From contig OW804097.1 of the NCBI GenBank assembly GCA_942159475.1, positions 57,618,986 through 57,682,985 of the forward strand: 64,000 nucleotides of DNA. Direction: 5' to 3'. Made by a program: the position numbers and the translations under genes. Below, piece after piece: positions 61,201 to 64,000 of the stretch. Every line of letters begins with the position of its first letter. Within the stretch, counting starts at the first letter, position 1. Source of the DNA: Sthenelais limicola. Lineage: Eukaryota; Annelida; Polychaeta; Phyllodocida; Sigalionidae. Below the pieces are notes generated by a model, which saw only the letters and a program-made list of their open reading frames with translations, had not been told where the DNA came from and made no database searches.

Positions 61201-62109
61201 CTCATTTCCTATCTCAATCCAGGTTTCGTGATATGTATGTGAACACATTTGTTGTATGTAAAACATATTCATATTAAAAATGATATTGTGAGATATCTAA
61301 ATTCATTGACACTAACATATCTATCTCCTATTTGACAACGATGATACAGTGTATGTCACTCCTTGTCAAACCTTGCATAGACCTCACACTCGAGGGACCA
61401 GCAGCTTGTTCTTAGTATACAACATATCGCTCTTTACCTAAATATGTGGAGATGGGCAGGACGCACATACAGACATGAGGGCACAATAAAGCGGCACCAT
61501 TGGGAAGGCCTGGCCGATTCGCACTTATACTATTACTGTGTATTGGACTAATTTGGAAGTATACAAAGTAGCAACCATAAGCCTACCGTACTAAGACGAA
61601 AGTACTTTATTTACCCGAAATGCAAGTACGTTCATAATGCCACTTATTTTAAATTATTTTCCTCTATCGCTAGTTTGGGGTTGCCCCTCCCTTCCTAAAT
61701 GAAGCAAAAGAGTAGGTGTGTTTCCAATTTAATTTACCCGCCCACTTTAAAAAATTGACATTCCCTAATGTTTTTGTGATTAATATTTTTACACACAAGA
61801 AAATAAGTAGAATAACAAATCTTCCACAAGCTAACCTGAAAACCCTTCAAAACATTTCTCTCATTTAAACCCAACTATTATTAGGAAATGGATATTTCTT
61901 TTCAGATTAAAAGAGTTACCATCCCCCTACCTGTTTATTAGCTATAGCCTATACATCGGAAACACAGCTAGTTTTGTTTGGCCTAAGTATAGAAATACCC
62001 AGTTATTTCATTCTCATAGGAAAACCAGTATATAATAATAAACCAATAAAGAAGTGCTGAGGCTTGAGAGAACAACTTCCAACTACTCAAATTTAAGTAT
62101 TTTACCCTA

Positions 62110-63497
62110 TCATTGGACTAGTTCCCAGAATAGAGTGGGTATCCTTGGATACGACATCATAAGCCTCCAATGATCCTTTGCCACCTCGCTATCCACATTC
62201 TCCCCCACCAATATAGACCCAAATGTGACGTCACAAATGTCGATTTCCACATGTTCGTCGTCCGTGAAATCATCCTTGCGAGAACTGTTTTTGTGAATGA
62301 CGTCAGGGGTGGACCGTTTGAACGTCATGAGGAGCGTGACGTCGTTGATGTGTTCTCTAGGAAGGTCAAACGTGTGAGTGAAGTCGAGGAAGACCTCCGG
62401 TAGGACAGGCCCTTTCATCTTTAGGTGATGAGACTTCCTTGTCCCCAAAGCTGCGTTCTTGTAGATCAGCGACATTTTAACATAGACCTCTGCAAAGTAT
62501 TTCGGAATTTTGTTTGAAAGGGAAATATAACATAAAAAACGGAAGTAAAACCAAGTGAGAATTAAGGTTGCTTTTGTTTTATCTACAAATGACCAACGTT
62601 TCGGGGCTCTTTGCACCTTCATGTTGCTAGGCAACCTTGACATAATATAAGTCAGTTAGCTTTCCCCAGACCGCACCATAAAGCACCAGCATGCCAGAAG
62701 TGGGGGTTATTAATCCTGTTAGTCTTTGCCTAATGTGGTTATAGTCCCAGGACCGTTCAGATAAAGACTAAAATGGTTGATTTGATTTGATTTAAAAACA
62801 TTCTTTATATATGTCAATGGGTTACATATTGTTATAGATATGTTGTGTCATATGATAATGTATCATATACTAATGTACTAAACTATAATTACTTCTTATC
62901 CATATCTCTAAATGAGCTGTCACCATAACGTTGATAAATAAATTGAACTAATAGAGGTTAAAGAGTAAATGTAATTACAATAATTGAGCAGAAGATTACC
63001 ACTAAGACAAAGGACTATACCAATGAAGGTAGATTCCCAATAAGCATGTGAGTTAATCAAATGTGGTCTTGTTAATTAAATTGTTAGGTCAATATATTGA
63101 ATGTCATATTTACTTTGCTTATTGTTTTAGATGGACGTTTAACAAAACCATATGTATAAACGAGTTATATAATCAGAAATGTAATCTCTACAATTAATCT
63201 ACATGTAGATGATTTGGTCCCTTTATTTTAACTTACTTTTATTTGTATTATTTCCTTAGACCAGTTGCATATGGGAATGCCTGAAATTTACTTTTCAGAC
63301 GTATGACTTCTTTTTGTTTTTTACAATGCTTTTAGGTAAAAATAAATAACATGTTGAATTGAATTGAATTGCTACTTACCCTGTTCATCATTAACAGGTA
63401 TGTTAGTCTTGAGATCTTTAGCTTTGAGGATGACCACGGACAGCTTCTCAGCTGTAGGTAGATAGCACAGGGATACCTGGGCTTCACCTTTATGTAC
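62110..63497 (-). CDS. Synaptotagmin-like C2B domain, last two exons (5' part outside window)
   Basis: Exons are complement 63380-63497 and 62110-62489, joined in phase 1 (donor gtaagt, acceptor ttgcag). The peptide starts GEAQVSLCYLPTAEKLSVVI, the usual beginning of a C2B domain, continues YVKMSLIYKN and FDLPREHINDVTLLMTF, and ends HWRLMMSYPRIPTLFWELVQ, the C2B C-terminus with its His-Trp. The loop 1 and loop 3 aspartates that bind calcium are missing (NIPVNDEQEVYVK in place of the usual D..SDPYVK; loop 3 replaced by a longer insertion). A calcium-independent membrane or partner-binding role is therefore likely. Upstream exons lie beyond 64000. Which synaptotagmin or related protein it is cannot be settled here. 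Confidence 0.8.
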
Positions 63498-64000
63498 CTG
63501 CATGATTAAAGATTGAACTATTATTATAGAACACAACTATAATAATGTGATGTGTCACAGAAAATAGGTCTTAAGTCGCAGAAAAATGGATTTTGTGATA
63601 CCATCATATTTAAAAAGATGAGATGGATTCCAACGATGTTAACATTTCGGAAGTTATTGTCCAATAAATGGAATAAATAGGAGTAAATGGTTTACGGTGT
63701 TGGGGAAGGCAGGCAACTGTTTAAATAGCCTAAGGTTTCATTATCCGCTCAACATTATAACATCCATAAACAATTAAGTAAGTAGGGGAGGGAAAGAACA
63801 GGGGGAAAGAGGCGAGGGAGAGGATGTAGGGGAAGGGAGAGAGGGGAGGGAGGGCATGAGGAAGAGGGGAGGGAGACAGGGGGAATCAGAGATGGGGTTG
63901 GGAAGAGAAAAACAGGTATGTAGAGGAGTGGGAGAGTGAAGAAGAGGGGAGGGGAGGGTATTGGAGAGAGGGAGGGGATGGAGTGGGTGTAGGAGGGGGA
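63498..64000. repeat. Synaptotagmin-like intron with GGGGAGA purine tract
   Basis: From about 63785 to the window end the sequence is an imperfect GGGGAGAGGGA run. No exon is visible in this part. Confidence 0.7.

Larger units (their letters stand above)
58990..62109. other. Intergenic with a small inverted-repeat element and CT-rich repeats
   Basis: No coding exon recognised. TTTATT near 61934 reads AATAAA on the minus strand about 175 bases past the synaptotagmin-like stop and may be its poly(A) signal. Confidence 0.4.

Overview
The window is AT-rich nuclear DNA from an animal. It has short exons with GT..AG introns, a peroxisomal NUDT19, an MFSD4B/NaGLT1-type transporter, a synaptotagmin C2B domain and many transposons. 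Frequent TAGGCCTA motifs and the gene set suggest a marine invertebrate, perhaps an echinoderm or another invertebrate deuterostome. The species is a guess.

Layout. 0-10 kb: a small TIR element (1.63-2.49 kb), then a three-exon NUDT19-like gene on the minus strand (5.4-7.5 kb). 10.3-12.9 kb: a TIR element with short terminal repeats; inside it is a tandem duplication of about 0.6 kb whose hairpin lies in opposite orientations in the two copies. 14.49-21.67 kb: a full-length L1/Tx1-group LINE with two intact ORFs, a poly(A) tail and an identical 16-bp target-site duplication. 22.3-25.9 kb: an intact three-exon MFSD4B-like transporter gene on the minus strand with a TATA box. 27.2-30.2 kb: a dead CR1/Jockey-group LINE with a nested 440-bp insertion. 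30-37 kb: intergenic repeats, including a hammerhead-ribozyme-like core and a 112-bp near-perfect palindrome. 37.5-44.4 kb: a second MFSD4B-like copy with the same exon structure and TATA box. It is broken by a nonsense codon and by a 2.34-kb transposon in exon 2. 44.4-53.6 kb: intergenic, with minisatellites and LINE 3' ends. 53.7-59.0 kb: a small plus-strand gene for a stand-alone protein resembling the dynein heavy-chain microtubule-binding domain, with two tandemly duplicated first exons. 62.1-63.5 kb: the last two exons of a synaptotagmin-like gene on the minus strand, running off the right edge.

The most unusual object is LINE ORF1. After a coiled coil and an L1-ORF1p-like RNA-binding region it carries a C-terminal NADAR/YbiA-like domain, a fold that elsewhere removes ADP-ribose from guanine or acts as an N-glycosidase. 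A retrotransposon RNP protein carrying an ADP-ribose-processing domain suggests a counter-defence against host ADP-ribosylation; that role is inference. The two transporter copies also share a 149-bp identical tract inside otherwise diverged exons, which points to gene conversion. Exon joins were worked out by hand from splice sites and reading phase. Family calls rest on motif recognition, not on searches.
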